The notes beneath the pieces were generated by a model. The model was not told the origin of the DNA, ran no database searches, and saw only the letters and a list, made by a program, of their open reading frames with translations. This document shows positions 34,331 to 45,176 of a stretch of DNA of 64,000 bases, piece after piece; position 1 is the stretch's first letter, and each line of letters starts with the position of its first letter. The translations under genes were made by a program, and so were the position numbers. Source of the DNA: Isoetes taiwanensis (Eukaryota; Streptophyta; Lycopodiopsida; Isoetales; Isoetaceae); assembly GCA_021234155.1 (NCBI GenBank), contig JAJEKV010000016.1:19584904-19648903 (forward strand), in the 5' to 3' direction.

Positions 34331-35106
34331 TAGTTGGAATACTACTCATGATTTGTTGGCAAGTGTCTTCATCCATGGTATACATGTTAGAGTCATCTTC
34401 ATCCGTATACATGTCAAACTTTGATGGTCTTACAAGATGGCTATAAACACTTGCCCTCGTGTTTGTCCTCCATCAGCTCAAAATTTAGACTACACGAATT
34501 TGTTTGTAATAAAGTCCCTAGACAATAACTTGTTCTACCCCAAACACATTCCCCATCCATCCTTATAATTTTCTAGCAAAGTATTCTTTGCTTCAGTGCA
34601 CCTAAGCACATAAAAATCTACCCCTTCTTCATTTACCTTCTTCAAAGATTTACAAAGAAAATTATCCCTCACTTCTATCATGGAACTCATTACATCATCT
34701 TCATCCTCTTCTTCTTCCTCAATATCAAACTCGGCCTCTTCTTCATTTTCAATGTTGTCACCGTATTCCTAGGCTCCTTTAACCTCAACTCACTTTGTTC
34801 TCCCAATCACCAATTCGACTCACATACACATTTATCCCAATTTGAATTGAATGCAATAGTTGCAAAAGCATGACAATGGTCTATAAGCTACCTTCAAAGA
34901 GTTTTCCTTGTCACATGGCCTCGATGCGGTGAATCTTTGTTGTTCCCTTCAAGGTATGGCATTCAATTCTTTCAAATCACAATGTTTGAAGACTCCACCT
35001 CCCGTAATAACCTGTAACATCAAGTGTTGTAAGTGTTTTAAGTCTGGATGATCCAGTAATTCAAAGACTGCCTAAAAACAACAAAAAAAAAAAAAAGGAA
35101 TAATAC

Positions 35107-37878
35107 CTTTTGATATCATTATCGATGGATGATTTTGAAAGTACAATTGGAGAAAATTAACAACCTCATGTGCACACCGCAGTTTGCATCCATTGTACTT
35201 CATTTGCTCTTGAGTTAGTACCCTTTTTATAACCGCATCAGCACCATCATGCTCACCTTTGCCATGTGAGCTAGCAAAAAATTCCATAGGAGATCCTTAC
35301 CCTTTCTCCCATAAAATCTACCAAGAAAATGGAATGGTCTTGAAGACTTGAACTGAAGAACAACCATCACTCCAAAATACATGTTTCTTATATTCAACTC
35401 CAATACTTTGCAACCAATCAAAAGATGCATTTGTAGACAATGTTGGACAAATTTCGTGTCATGTGTTTTGTCATCACTAATATAGAAATGAGTCTCCTTC
35501 ACAATACCTTTGAGAGTTTGTTTTCTCTTCTCCTTGGCCGAAGTCCTCTTGTTCTTCTTGTTCAAGCTCTCTTCCTCTCTCTTCCTTCTTTCTTCTTCTT
35601 CTTCTTTCTTCATCCTCCCTAAGTAATATGCACTAGAATTGACATCCGATCAGTATGCCAATGATGAGATTGAGCTTCCCGTTGATCTTAAATCCGTAAT
35701 TTTCTCTAGAAAGTCTATGATGTAAACAATAGTATCATCCTCGGTATGGTTGCCAAGCATTTCTTGAATTCCTTAGCTTGCCAATGAGCTTTATAATTAT
35801 GTGGAACAAAAGACTTCATAGTCTTTTTTGCATTCTCATTAAATTCAAAAGGATTTGCCGCCTTGTAGGCCAATCTAGTAACCTTTAAAAGTTTCTTAGA
35901 TAGCTTGGCAAGATTCTTTCTTTGGACTTCTTCGGCCAGTTCAATGTCAAATGATTAGCTCAACTCCTAAAAAGTAATATGCTTGAATTTGATAGTTAGT
36001 ACCTTTTCAAATACTTTCCATTGGACATTGATAGACTTTTGCTTGTTCCTCTCTTTAGGACATGTTGGCAACCCGCAATACAAAAACAATAATGGCGGAT
36101 GTATCATTCTAAACTTTCCCAATTCAAGAAAAAAAATGTCTAGACTCTAAGACTCCTTACACCACAACCTAATGGTTTTGCAAATGATTTTAATCTTGGC
36201 ATGAACTCAAAGGGGCTGAGAATATGTGGATTCACCGACTGAAGTCTTGCATCGAGCTTGTTGAAAATGATCACACCGACGGGTCAAGAATTGGTCAATG
36301 TCCCCGCGTAATCCAAGATTTTGCACATCACTCTAATAGGATAATTTTGGAATTCTATCACCGGATTAGACTCGACAACTCAGAATACCCGCTAAAACCT
36401 TAGTGCTTCAAATAAAAGCAAGGCACAATGTGATTTAGTTACTGGACTTAGTTATTTCAAGGTAGCGGACTTTGAAATTTCGAGAGAACATAAATCTGCA
36501 GCATGAACACTCAATCTTTTTACGTGTTTGAGTGAAGCTAAGCATTCCTATCAAGCGAGGGACACTCACATACAACCTGGACAAGATAACTCTGTTGAGG
36601 AAAAGATGACCAAGACTATCAGACAGGAAACAGGTTTAGATTAGATACTACTTAAAAGTAATGTACAAGCAAAAGGAAACCATACTTACTTCTTTAACCC
36701 ACACTTTGTACAAGTCTCCATCAAACACACGCTTATGCCACTCTTCACTCTCATCCTTTTGGCACACCACCATTCTCCAATAATCACTAGTTGATTTAAT
36801 GGTGTTCTCCTTATTACAGATCTGACACTCGGGCCACAAACTTTGCACTTACATTTACATTCCTTGTGAACACCATGAGGATCTGTCCTCATATTATTGA
36901 TGGCCCCTTTACAAATTCTAAATGCAAATGGTATTGGCAGCAACAGGTCTCCCTTTCTTTTAATTTTCTATTGTAGCTTGGCTTCAGTTTCTCGAAAGCC
37001 TGCTGGGACATCTTCATATCTGGATGTTCCTTCTTGAAACCAAGATATAGTTGAACCTGCACAATGAAAAAAATTTGTTACTTTCTAAACAAAAAAAAGA
37101 AAGAAAGCATTCAAAATGTATGGTCGAAACTATACATGTGTCATCTCTAGCGGATGAATAGGATGATCAATTTTCTCACCTTTATCATTCAAATGCTTCC
37201 TCACATGCTTCTTATAAGGTGATACTCTGGTATTTTCATCCCAATACTTCCTGACTGTGGCTATTTCTTCAGCTGTGAAGGCATCTTTTCTTCTCTTCCT
37301 TCCAAACATTGACCAGGGGGCCAGATTCTGCAAAAATTGCCTTCTAAATGCCATGGCAACAGTTTTTAAATGGAATAGATAGAACCCTTGAAATTGCAGA
37401 TTGATTGATCCCCGGGGCCCAACAAAGTCGCCATTTGTAGAGTGCTCTTTCTTGCTTGCAAAATATCGCTTTTTCTTTGCATTTTTGGGCCTGCATTGTC
37501 TCTGGACATTGGAAATCATGGTATGCATTACAGCCGTGTTCTTGGGATCCGGTAATTCTCCTTGCAATGGTAAATGTGTATTTTTCTTCAAAAAGTCTTT
37601 GAATAATTCTCCTTTTGTCTAAATCCTCCTAAAACATTCCTCACAATGTGATTAAAAGAGTCAATCGGCTTTTTTGACAAAATTTCTTGCAACCTTCTAT
37701 CATCGAGAAAATATTTTCTCTTCTTCTCATTTGGTGCAATGTTTTCTTTTCCTTTAGTTTCAATCTCTTTACGATTCTCTCTCCTCTTGGCTTCAAAAAT
37801 CCGATAAATTCTCCTTTCTTGATCGTTAAAATGCTCTCGAATTAGAATTGGGATTGGCATTCTGATTGAGAATTGCAA
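35107..37878 (-). pseudogene. DDE-type transposase of the 8.9-kb DNA transposon, multi-exon, frameshifted
   Basis: Exon 1 (37,878-37,136) begins near MPIPILIREHFNDQERR (Met at 37,860), shifts frame near 37,615, then runs through VQRQCRPKNAKKKRYFASKK to LEMTH. A 79-bp GT-AG intron (37,135-37,057) leads in phase to VQLYLGFKKEHPDMKMSQQA, FEKLKPSYNRKLKERETCCC and a Cys-rich zinc-finger-like part; exon 2 ends at GTAAGT (36,689). Further exons carry INVQWKVFEK, NYKAHWQAKEFKKCLATI, then DFLE/NY split by two extra A (Asp at 35,713-35,715), ISDDKTHDTKFVQHCLQMH (about 35,475), WSDGC (Asp at 35,366-35,368) and FFASSHGKGEHDGADAVIKR (about 35,265-35,215). D...SDG...HGKGxxDG is a set I associate with transposases of seed-free plants, animals and fungi. 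No intact copy of the gene exists here. Confidence 0.75.
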
Positions 37879-38467
37879 GTGAATTATCAGCCATGAGAAC
37901 AGATCAAAGATTGAATTGGATTGGAATTGAAGACAGCCAGAAAAATCTCACATAGAAATCTTCGAAAGAATGACAACCAAGAATTTCCCTCCAAGAATCC
38001 GGCCATCTAGAAATCCCGCCAAACATGAAAATTCATCTCCCAATTCGCGCGGGATCATCCATGTCATCGATCCCTACCTCCACGGGATGATCCGTTCTAT
38101 TTCTGGAGTAATCATCAAACGATGTCGTTGAACGAAAAAGCACTCGAGGGTAAAGCACCTAAAGCACTTACAGCACTTGTCCGGACAGTGCTTTTTGGGT
38201 AGCATTACCATATTTACACCCGAATCTGCATGCGGAGGTCCCATATGCTCTAATTTTTTCCCATTTCTCATCCAAGTTATTTGTCTGAAAGGGATTGTTT
38301 TATACAACAGAGTATTTTCTGCCTTGTGTATAGCCTTGTTCATGCGAGAATTGTCAAGCAGTATCGCAAGTTTTTCCTGGCAAAGTATATTCATTTCCTA
38401 CTTTACATGTTTGAAAAATGGCGCGCATTATATACATTAGGAGTAGTATAACGACTTTGGGTAGTAG

Positions 38468-38643
38468 GGATTTTGGCATTTGAGATTGCAAATACAGTTG
38501 TAAAGGGATGTAATTTGAATGAGGCACTTTTAGATAGAGAAATAATAATTATCAAAGAAAAGATTTTTCCATCTGAGGCTGTCCAAAGGCTGGTATTGGA
38601 GGACATGCATGTACTATTGAAAATTGCTACAGTAGATGTATAG
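38468..38643 (+). pseudogene. DUF3475 fragment, PSK SIMULATOR (PSI)-like
   Basis: Reads GILAFEIANTVVKGCNLNEA, then FPSEAVQRLVLEDMHVLLKI and ATVDV before a stop. Plant PSI-type proteins carry the DUF3475 signature LAFEVANTIVKGxNLxxSL...LPSEGVQxLISxDMxELLxI; the match is residue by residue over about 55 codons. PSI proteins act in phytosulfokine-linked growth control. Only this domain is present; the downstream DUF668 is absent. An AG (TAGTAG) precedes it, so it could be a stray exon. The stop where the family continues with DKREEL marks it as broken. Confidence 0.8.
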
Positions 38644-39716
38644 TATCAAATGGCTTGCATAATTCATGTATTGATTATATTCCTGTGTCAATGAGGATTT
38701 CATAATGTAACTCTAGCTTAATAAATTTGTATATCACGAGTTTTGTTGGGACAACAAAGGGACAATAAAGAAGTAAAAAGAAAGCATTGAATTTTAATGA
38801 TGAAAATCACGAAGCAATTTCACTTGCATAGAACCAAGCAAATGAGAGAGAGCTTAACAAGCTGCGAGTTCATTGCCATAACTTCACCACCTTTCCACAT
38901 GTCAAGTTAATAAACATATGCTTCAACATATTTGAGAAATTCTTCACTTTAATGTTCCTATTTGCTATTCTTCTTCATACAGTAACTAAATGCACCAGTA
39001 TTTACTTGCATTTTAAACATTGATATGGGCATGGCTGTTAAAGATTTATTTGTGTAGGGCAGCACAATGCTCTGTTGAATGTTTAAAACAATGAATTCAT
39101 ATTGAATGTTACTAGAAGTTCAATGTGTACTCATAAGTACCTTGCTATCTACTCATGCTCCCCAGTCAGGGTCATCCACGTAACAGTTGAGCCATTGCTT
39201 TTGGTCAACACAAAGAAGATGGGATTGACATGCTGGTGCTTAAACCTTTTGCGAATTCACAACTTTGATGGGGTTTGGGGCTTATGAAAAGCATGGTGAT
39301 GATCCACATTAGTAGTTTGAATGAAGTTTGAGTTTATATAAAGCAATGCGGTGGTGATATAGACTTTTCAATATACTAACTTCAACACTTGAACATGTGA
39401 GTAAGAAACTGAAATATATCATTGAATTCTAATGAGAAAACTAGTACATAAGTACAACAAATGGATAATAAAGAAGTAGAAAAGGCAATGAGTTTTAATC
39501 ATGAAAGTCACGAACTTTATTCAAATGCATGGAAACAAGGGTCAATTCATAAGCTCCACAATGTATAATGCTCCATAAGACATAAGCAAGTCATAACTAC
39601 AACATCCAATATCTTCAGCAACACATAAGCAAGTCACAACTACAATAAAAAACCATCATTAGTACAACACATAGATAATGAGCATTTAACTCTCTTTCAT
39701 GTGAACCTACAAAGGA
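38644..39716. other. AT-rich spacer with a dispersed direct repeat
   Basis: About 90 bases at 38,755-38,850 (AATAAAGAAGTAAAAAGAAA...TTTTAATGATGAAAATCACG) recur, diverged, at 39,455-39,540. No gene recognised. Confidence 0.6.
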
Positions 39717-40013
39717 ACACGGGTCCTCATACCAAGGATAACCCTGGAGCCATTAGACATCAACCTCCTGCCCTTCAAGGGAAGGCAGTTCCCTGTGCGA
39801 CTCGCATTCTCGATGACCATAAACAAATCGCAAGGCCAGTTCATAATCTTCGTTGGCATCTATCTACCAATGCCAGTTTTTGCCCGCAGCCAGCTCTATG
39901 CATTCTCAAGATGCACCGCAAAACATGTAGTAAAGGTATATATTCAAGAAACCTCAAGGCAAAGAGTGCAGCTCAAAAAAAAATGGAAGGTTCATTCCAA
40001 ACGTAGTCTATAG
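39717..40013 (+). pseudogene. Helitron/PIF1-like helicase, C-terminal end
   Basis: One open frame: GTRVLIPRITLEPLDINLLP, FKGRQFPVRLAFSMTINKSQ, GQFIIFVGIYLPMPVFARSQ, LYAFSRCTAKHVVKVYI. These match the last motifs of the PIF1-type helicase fused in plant Helitron Rep/helicase proteins (RRxQFPVxLAFAMTINKSQGQT...GQLYVAxSR). In motif VI the usual VALSR is reduced to AFSR. Helicase motifs I-IV and the Rep domain are missing upstream, so this is the tail of a dead rolling-circle transposon. Confidence 0.88.
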
Positions 40014-41045
40014 AGATCCTACGGGATGAAATAGCCCCTTAACTCACTATATGCCCACATAAAAAACATGATCTCTTATGAGTAATGATATACTACCTCT
40101 TTAATGTGTAATATCCAAGATGTCAACAATAAAAATTTAAATACAGAGTTCATACTGCACACTCTTTTCATTGTTCCCATAACTTTATAGGTTCCCAACT
40201 AATCCCTAGCAACGTTGAACAGTATTACTATCTTTGGATATTTTTGTTATAATAAAATCTTACTACACACTTTTCTCATTGCAGTCAAAACAATTTTTTT
40301 CCTAAAGCTTCAGGAAGAATGGATGCTACCTTCAGCTCTGGAGTTATTAGGTCAGGAATCCGGATGACTCATATTTTTGTGCATGATGTAGAGAGGCCAG
40401 TTGAGAGGACGGAATTTTTGTGCTTCAAATATCTAGTTAAGAAGGCTCCTACTAAGAGGTTATGGCATTTTCATTATGTAAGAAGGTGGTCCTGACATAT
40501 TGTCATCAATGAAGCTTCTGAGGCCAGGACTAGCACAGGGACAGTCCATCTTTGGAATCAGCAAACACTTTCTTGGGTTTATATAATCTGCTCTTGAGAT
40601 TGTCCACAAATCTCCAACTAAATTTCGTATTATGGACACATTATCCATCCATAGGCTAGAAACACATTGTACAACATTTTTTAATAATAAATGAATACTA
40701 CACCTTAATGCATCTAGAAGAATGCACCAACAGTTAATTATTATCATAAGTGAATACATCATGCATAACTAGGTAGTAAATGCAACAATGATTCATTATT
40801 ATTATAAGTGAACACTCATACTTTGCATTGTGTTAGATAATCACAAGTTTTAGATAAGCACCTTATAGGCATGATAAAATGCTTTATTTATTGTGGGGAA
40901 ACAAATTTCAAGGACCATAATGTTTGCATGGTATCTTCTTATAACATTGAAGAACCTCAAATGGTGAAACATATATAACAATGTAAAATCATTGACATAC
41001 AACCACATGGACTGCCCACCGAAGATGGGCAATTTTCTAGTACCA
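40014..41045. other. 1 kb without a recognisable gene
   Basis: A minus-strand ORF of 100 codons (40,460-40,762) has protein-like composition (NLVGDLWTISRADYINPRKC) but no family I know. I would not call it a gene without homology. Confidence 0.4.
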
Positions 41046-41169
41046 TCACTAAAATGATGGCTAGAGCCTTAGTTGATAGCCTTCCTTACACATGGCAGGT
41101 TAATAGAGTGGTGCCAATCCATAAAGCAGACGATATAAATGACCCCAACAATTATAGAATAGAATATGA

Positions 41170-41370
41170 TTTTATCGTCCACGGAGACCAACTGGCCTAT
41201 GGGACCCAAGTACAAAGAGAGAGCAGCAGGCGTATTACTGCCAGGATTAAAAAACCCCCGCCCCGAAGGGTTTTCGGGGGAAAAACCTTAGTAGCAATAA
41301 GGATGCTGACATACTGCACAGTTATATACATAATCACAAGTACAGCTGAGGAGAATGATCGTAGTAAGTA
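41170..41370 (-). repeat. hairpin-bearing dispersed repeat, copy A (inserted in the LINE RT)
   Basis: Shares with 50,015-50,190 the blocks AACTGGCCTATGGGACCCA, ATTACTGYCAGGATTAAAAA, a hairpin AAAACCC...GGGTTTT, GGAAAAACCT, and GCTGACAWACTG. On the minus strand both copies end in GACGATAAAA followed by AT-rich sequence, like the 3' tail of a LINE or SINE. It interrupts the RT frame right after NNYR. Confidence 0.75.
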
Positions 41371-41784
41371 GTTTATTTTCAAAAATTATTTTCCAAGCTT
41401 ATAGAAATGAAGCTAAGTGATTGGGCAGAGATACATAGTCTCAGAGCATGTGGACAAGCAAGCTTTAGGCCTAATAGGTCTACAATAGACTAATTAATCA
41501 TTATGAGAATAGAGCAGTAATAGATGTTGCGAAGACCTAAAAAATCACTCTTTGCTTGTCAAAACTTTTTGATATGCTAAAAGGAGAAGGAAGTTTTGAG
41601 GGTACATGGATCACATTAGAGTGCCACATGAATTCAAGAATGCAATAGCAGTGCTATATGAGAAGGTGTTAGTGAGTCTATAGTTCCCATTGAATACACC
41701 CTACAATATTGGAGTAAGGCAGAGATAATTAGTAATATTGGAGTGAATGAAGGATGCTTTCTATCTCCTACATTGTTTGGAATA

Positions 41785-42874
41785 CGGCTCGCATGAAAAT
41801 AGACAAAAGCTCCTAGCTAGGCTTTTCATTCATCTCAGCAGTTTTTCTACAATGGAGTGGATAGCTGCACATTGCAGGCTACCCAAAAAAATGAAAAATA
41901 TAGGGAATATCTAGTTATGACACCTGGACTTTGTGTGCTACAGATATTGGCTAGTGTACCTGCCGAGAGCTTATCGTCGGGATTAAAAAACCCCGCTCTT
42001 TGGGGTTTTCGAGGAAAAACGCTAGTGATAAAATCTCGGGAAGGGGCTTGGACAATGCAAGGCTGCTAAACGTTTCCACAAAAAAAAAACCATGCTCCAC
42101 AGAGAATATCAAAGTCGCGCATCCCTCTGGACCTGCACATCACCAACAAAAAAAACCAATAGAGAAAAAACCTCGAAGAAGCGAGGGGCTGATCACGCAT
42201 GCCACACGATAAAAAAAAACATTTATACCTTGAAAAAGCGAGGGGCTGGTCACGCGTGCCACGCAAAAAAAAAAATAACATTTACAATAATATACAAATT
42301 AAGGAAGAATGGGTGGGAGCCAAGGGAACTGTTGAGAGAGGAGAAAATGCCGATGAGAAGTCGATGAAGAACCTGTAAGAAATAGTGATTTCCAAATGAA
42401 TCAGAGCCCCAGAAAATGCATGCTCGGGAGAGCTGCATGCTCGCCCATTCGAGAATACCAATCCGATGACTTGGATCGATGCCATTCTCGAATACGGGCT
42501 CGCATGAAAATAGACAAAAGCTCCCGACAAAAAGAGAACTTCCTTATCAAAATGGGATCGAGTTTGAAGGTTGAAGAATGGCCAAAAAAGGGACAAGATC
42601 GGGGAAGAACATGTCACAACATGGAAAAGGATGCCAAATTGTCAAAACAAACCAAGCAGGGAGAAGCCCCTCCCCTGCCTGGTATCAAAGAAAGAGAATC
42701 AAGGGAACTGCTGAGAGAGGAGAAAATACCTATGAGAAGTCGATGAAGAACATGTAAGAAATAGTGATCCCCAAATGAACCAGACCCCCAAAAAATGCAT
42801 GCAATGCATGCATACATGGAAGAGATGCATGCTCGCCCATTCAAGAATACCGATCCGATGGCTCGAATCAATGG
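41785..42874. mobile_element. 1.09-kb non-coding insertion with a 14-bp target duplication
   Basis: CATTGTTTGGAATA occurs at 41,771-41,784 and 42,875-42,888, splitting the LINE RT right after SPTLFGI. The insert has a repeated module: 42,318-42,495 and 42,698-42,875 are about 85 percent alike (GAGAGGAGAAAATRCC, GCATGCTCGCCCATTC), and the start CGGCTCGCATGAAAATAGAC recurs at 42,498. There is also a 60-bp tandem pair around AAGCGAGGGGCTGRTCACGC (42,179 and 42,237) and a hairpin repeat at 41,979. No coding capacity. Confidence 0.7.
41975..42025. repeat. hairpin-bearing dispersed repeat, copy C (partial)
   Basis: GGATTAAAAAACCCCGCTCT then TTGGGGTTTTCGAGGAAAAA. The stem AAAACCCC/GGGGTTTT is a perfect 8-bp inverted repeat with a short loop. 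Flanks do not match copies A and B beyond about 20 bases. Confidence 0.65.
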
Positions 42875-43969
42875 CATTGTTTGGAATATATAAGATCAAT
42901 TAGAGGTGTGGATGCAAAGACATGGCGGAAGGGGAACTACAATTGCAGTATACTTGCTTATTTTGCTTTTCTATGCAGATGATATTGTTATCTTGCTCGA
43001 AACCACCATGATATGCAGAGACACTTAGATGCATTAGCCAGCTTTCGTGATGCTACTGAAATACGGATGAAGTGGAGTAAGACTAAAATTCTTGTTTTTG
43101 GAAAAAGACTATATAATTTTCATTTCCAATAGAAGAGAGAAGAGATGGAAATAATAGACAATTATGGGTGGAACAAAGCAGTTGGGCAACGTACCGATGC
43201 TGGGATTAAAGTGTTATATGCAACGCAGCAAAAATGCAGAAAAGCGGGACTTGTAGACTGAAAATCGAAGAAAATGTTATATCAAACATTAATTAGGACA
43301 ATCGTGCTATAAGCATGTGAAGTATGGGGATCCGGATTCTCTCAAGAAATGTGGAAAAGATTTGAAAAAATTCAAAAAAAATTAATTCTGGCGGAATTAG
43401 GGGTAAAAATGCAAACCCTGTATCACAAGATACTAGCTGAAGCAGGGACAGAGATATTAGAAGCTAAAGCACTATTTCTGACGTTCAGGATGAGCTACAA
43501 GAATGGAAAATGGCTTTCTACAAAAATGGCATGAAAATGGCTTTCTACAAAAAAGAAATTTATTCTAGCACCTGGAGAAGCATTGCATCTATCGAGTAAG
43601 TTGTCTTGTTTTAAAAGACATCTATTGTGCAGGTCCAGATTAAGTTCGCATCACTTGGGAGTGGAGATTGGTAGATGGGAAAATTTCTCCCAAAATTTGT
43701 GTACTCGTAAAACATGTGGAGCTGATGTTCTTAAGGATAAGGCATGCCTTATCCTTCAATGTGCTGTATATCAATATATTGATGGATATTTCTACCAAGA
43801 TCTCTTTATATGACTTCTTTGCATTGCCAGCTGCAACTATTAGTGATTATTTGATAGACGTGATGAAAGTGAGAGATATGTGAATAAGAAATTATAGATA
43901 TCTACCAGAATTGTATGAGAAAGAGAGTAGTGAGACTAATGATGCTCTGATTAAGGGCACATTCAAGCA

Positions 43970-44060
43970 TTGATATATATATATATGCAAAATGACTTGT
44001 ATAATGTCTTTTAGACCTGATGGTCTCATAGACATGATTTATAAAACATTTCATTTCATT
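43970..44060. repeat. AT microsatellite and probable LINE 3' end
   Basis: An (AT)7-8 run near 43,973, then ATTTCATTTCATTATAACATA, an AT-rich tail where the LINE homology ends. Confidence 0.4.
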
Positions 44061-44088
44061 ATAACATAGAAATCATTATTTGTTGTTT

Positions 44089-44420
44089 GTGATGCCCCGA
44101 CCGTATATAAGTAGGGGATTCCCTCCTGCCAGCAATATCTCGCTAATATGAGGCCGTCTATTTGAGGTCAAACTCTTGCTAGTGAGCAAGATCCAACGCG
44201 AGAGGAATAAATGTATCATTTATTTCATCCCCCTCAAGACAGTCAGCACATGACAAAATATAACATATATCATTGTTACCTTGGAGGGTGAAATTGCTAT
44301 AATCCAGATAACAACATAATCAAATACACCATACATCATGACATGGATATTCTATCCAGGCTCAGACTCATGGGAATCCACTGACGCCTTAGTCCTCCAG
44401 AGGTCAATCAGACAGAGTTC
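44089..44420 (+). repeat. possible LTR start (truncated)
   Basis: TGTGATGCCCCGACCGTATA resembles the start of many plant gypsy LTRs, and a TATATAAG follows. No end, PBS or partner is found. Confidence 0.25.
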
Positions 44421-44702
44421 ATAACAATTGGATTGGGCGCAAAAAAACATGGTCGTTGGCAGGGTTGCCCTTAAGGCCAAATTTGTCTAAGCATAATTTA
44501 GAAGGTCGGGCGAATAATAGAGTTGCAAGATTAGTTATGCTAACGAATGTTTTCTAGACATGAATGTATTTTATAGAAATCTAGGCAAATCATGGCCAAT
44601 ATTATTATGCCAAGATTTAAGTGTCTTTATTTTTCAAGTGCAATTTTTGTGGTGAAACTTTATTCGGCATTCATATTTAATCGATGACACAAACACATTA
44701 TA

Positions 44703-44752
44703 ACTACAAGAAATTTATCGCGGCGGCCTCGGCGGCCAAGGCCGCCACGAAC
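44703..44752 (+). mobile_element. CACTA-like terminal sequence with GC-rich hairpin
   Basis: ACTACAAGAAATTTATCGCG matches the plant CACTA end CACTACAAGAAA except for the first C. GGCGGCC...GGCCGCC right after it can form a stem. No partner end recognised. Confidence 0.45.
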
Positions 44753-44860
44753 ATTTCTCTTTCTCGATCCCCTACAAAGAAAAAGAAATTGTTCACGTGA
44801 GGCCTAGTCCTTCTCTGCACTCACTCATTGGCGGAATTTTGTATGTGCAAAGATAATAAT

Positions 44861-45176
44861 TGTAGTTGGTGTAGTTATTCACTTTGTATTTTTGATGCTT
44901 CTTGCTTTCAAGATTCCAAAGAGAGTCATTTTGAGCAATGAAACACCAGGCAATATTTGTAAAGTGAATGTAAGTCACAATAAATATTGTCTTTTTTCAA
45001 AAGGAATCCAGTTTTTTATATGTAGTTGATGTAGTTATCTGCCTTATTTTTTTATGCTCCTTGCTTTAAAGAATCCAAAGGGTTAGTCATTTTGAGAAAT
45101 GAAACACCAGACAATATAAGTAAACGGAATGTAAGTCACAATAAATATTGTCTCTTTTTAAAAGGAAGCCAGTTTT
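44861..45176. repeat. 159-bp tandem duplication
   Basis: TGTAGTTGGTGTAGTTAT at 44,861 recurs as TGTAGTTGATGTAGTTAT at 45,020. Both copies then share ATTTTGAGMAATGAAACACC and GAATGTAAGTCACAATAAAT up to 45,176. Confidence 0.9.

Larger units (their letters stand above)
29276..38221. mobile_element. 8.9-kb DNA transposon with 30-bp identical TIRs and 4-bp TSD; superfamily uncertain
   Basis: The left end (29,276-29,305) and the reverse complement of the right end (38,192-38,221) are identical over 30 bases beginning GGGTGTAAATATGGTAATGC. GAAT occurs directly outside both ends (29,272-29,275; 38,222-38,225). Subterminal AAGCACTT motifs cluster near both ends, with AGCACCTAAAGCACTT present in the same orientation in each. 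The interior holds a decayed multi-exon transposase on the minus strand, a second minus-strand frame and a plus-strand HAD/NIF-like gene. A 4-bp duplication fits Sola or Ginger; the transposase motifs do not let me assign it firmly. Confidence 0.85.
41046..43534 (+). pseudogene. LINE reverse transcriptase, interrupted by two insertions
   Basis: Collinear RT pieces: TWQVNRVVPIHKADDINDPN and NYR (41,080-41,160); SLRACGQASFRPNRSTID (41,438-41,492); FKNAIAVLYEKV (about 41,637-41,672); GVNEGCFLSPTLFGI (about 41,741-41,785, family GVKQGCPLSPTLFGL); LLFYADDIVI (about 42,966-42,995, catalytic YADD intact); KTKILVFGKRL; and the C-terminal WGSGFSQEMWKRFEKIQKKL to about 43,534. Insertions at 41,170-41,370 and 41,785-42,874 split it. 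Several stops elsewhere. Non-LTR elements use this enzyme for target-primed reverse transcription. The 3' end may reach the AT repeat near 43,975. Confidence 0.85.

Noticed and set aside
41979-42025. Hairpin followed by CTAG as a Helitron 3' end
   Set aside because: Tempting because a Helitron helicase fragment is near, but the copies do not share the CTRR ending and two of them match a LINE/SINE-like tail on the other strand.
44089-44420. TGTGATGCCCCGACC as a definite LTR
   Set aside because: Only a start-like sequence; no end, PBS, partner or target duplication. Listed with low confidence.
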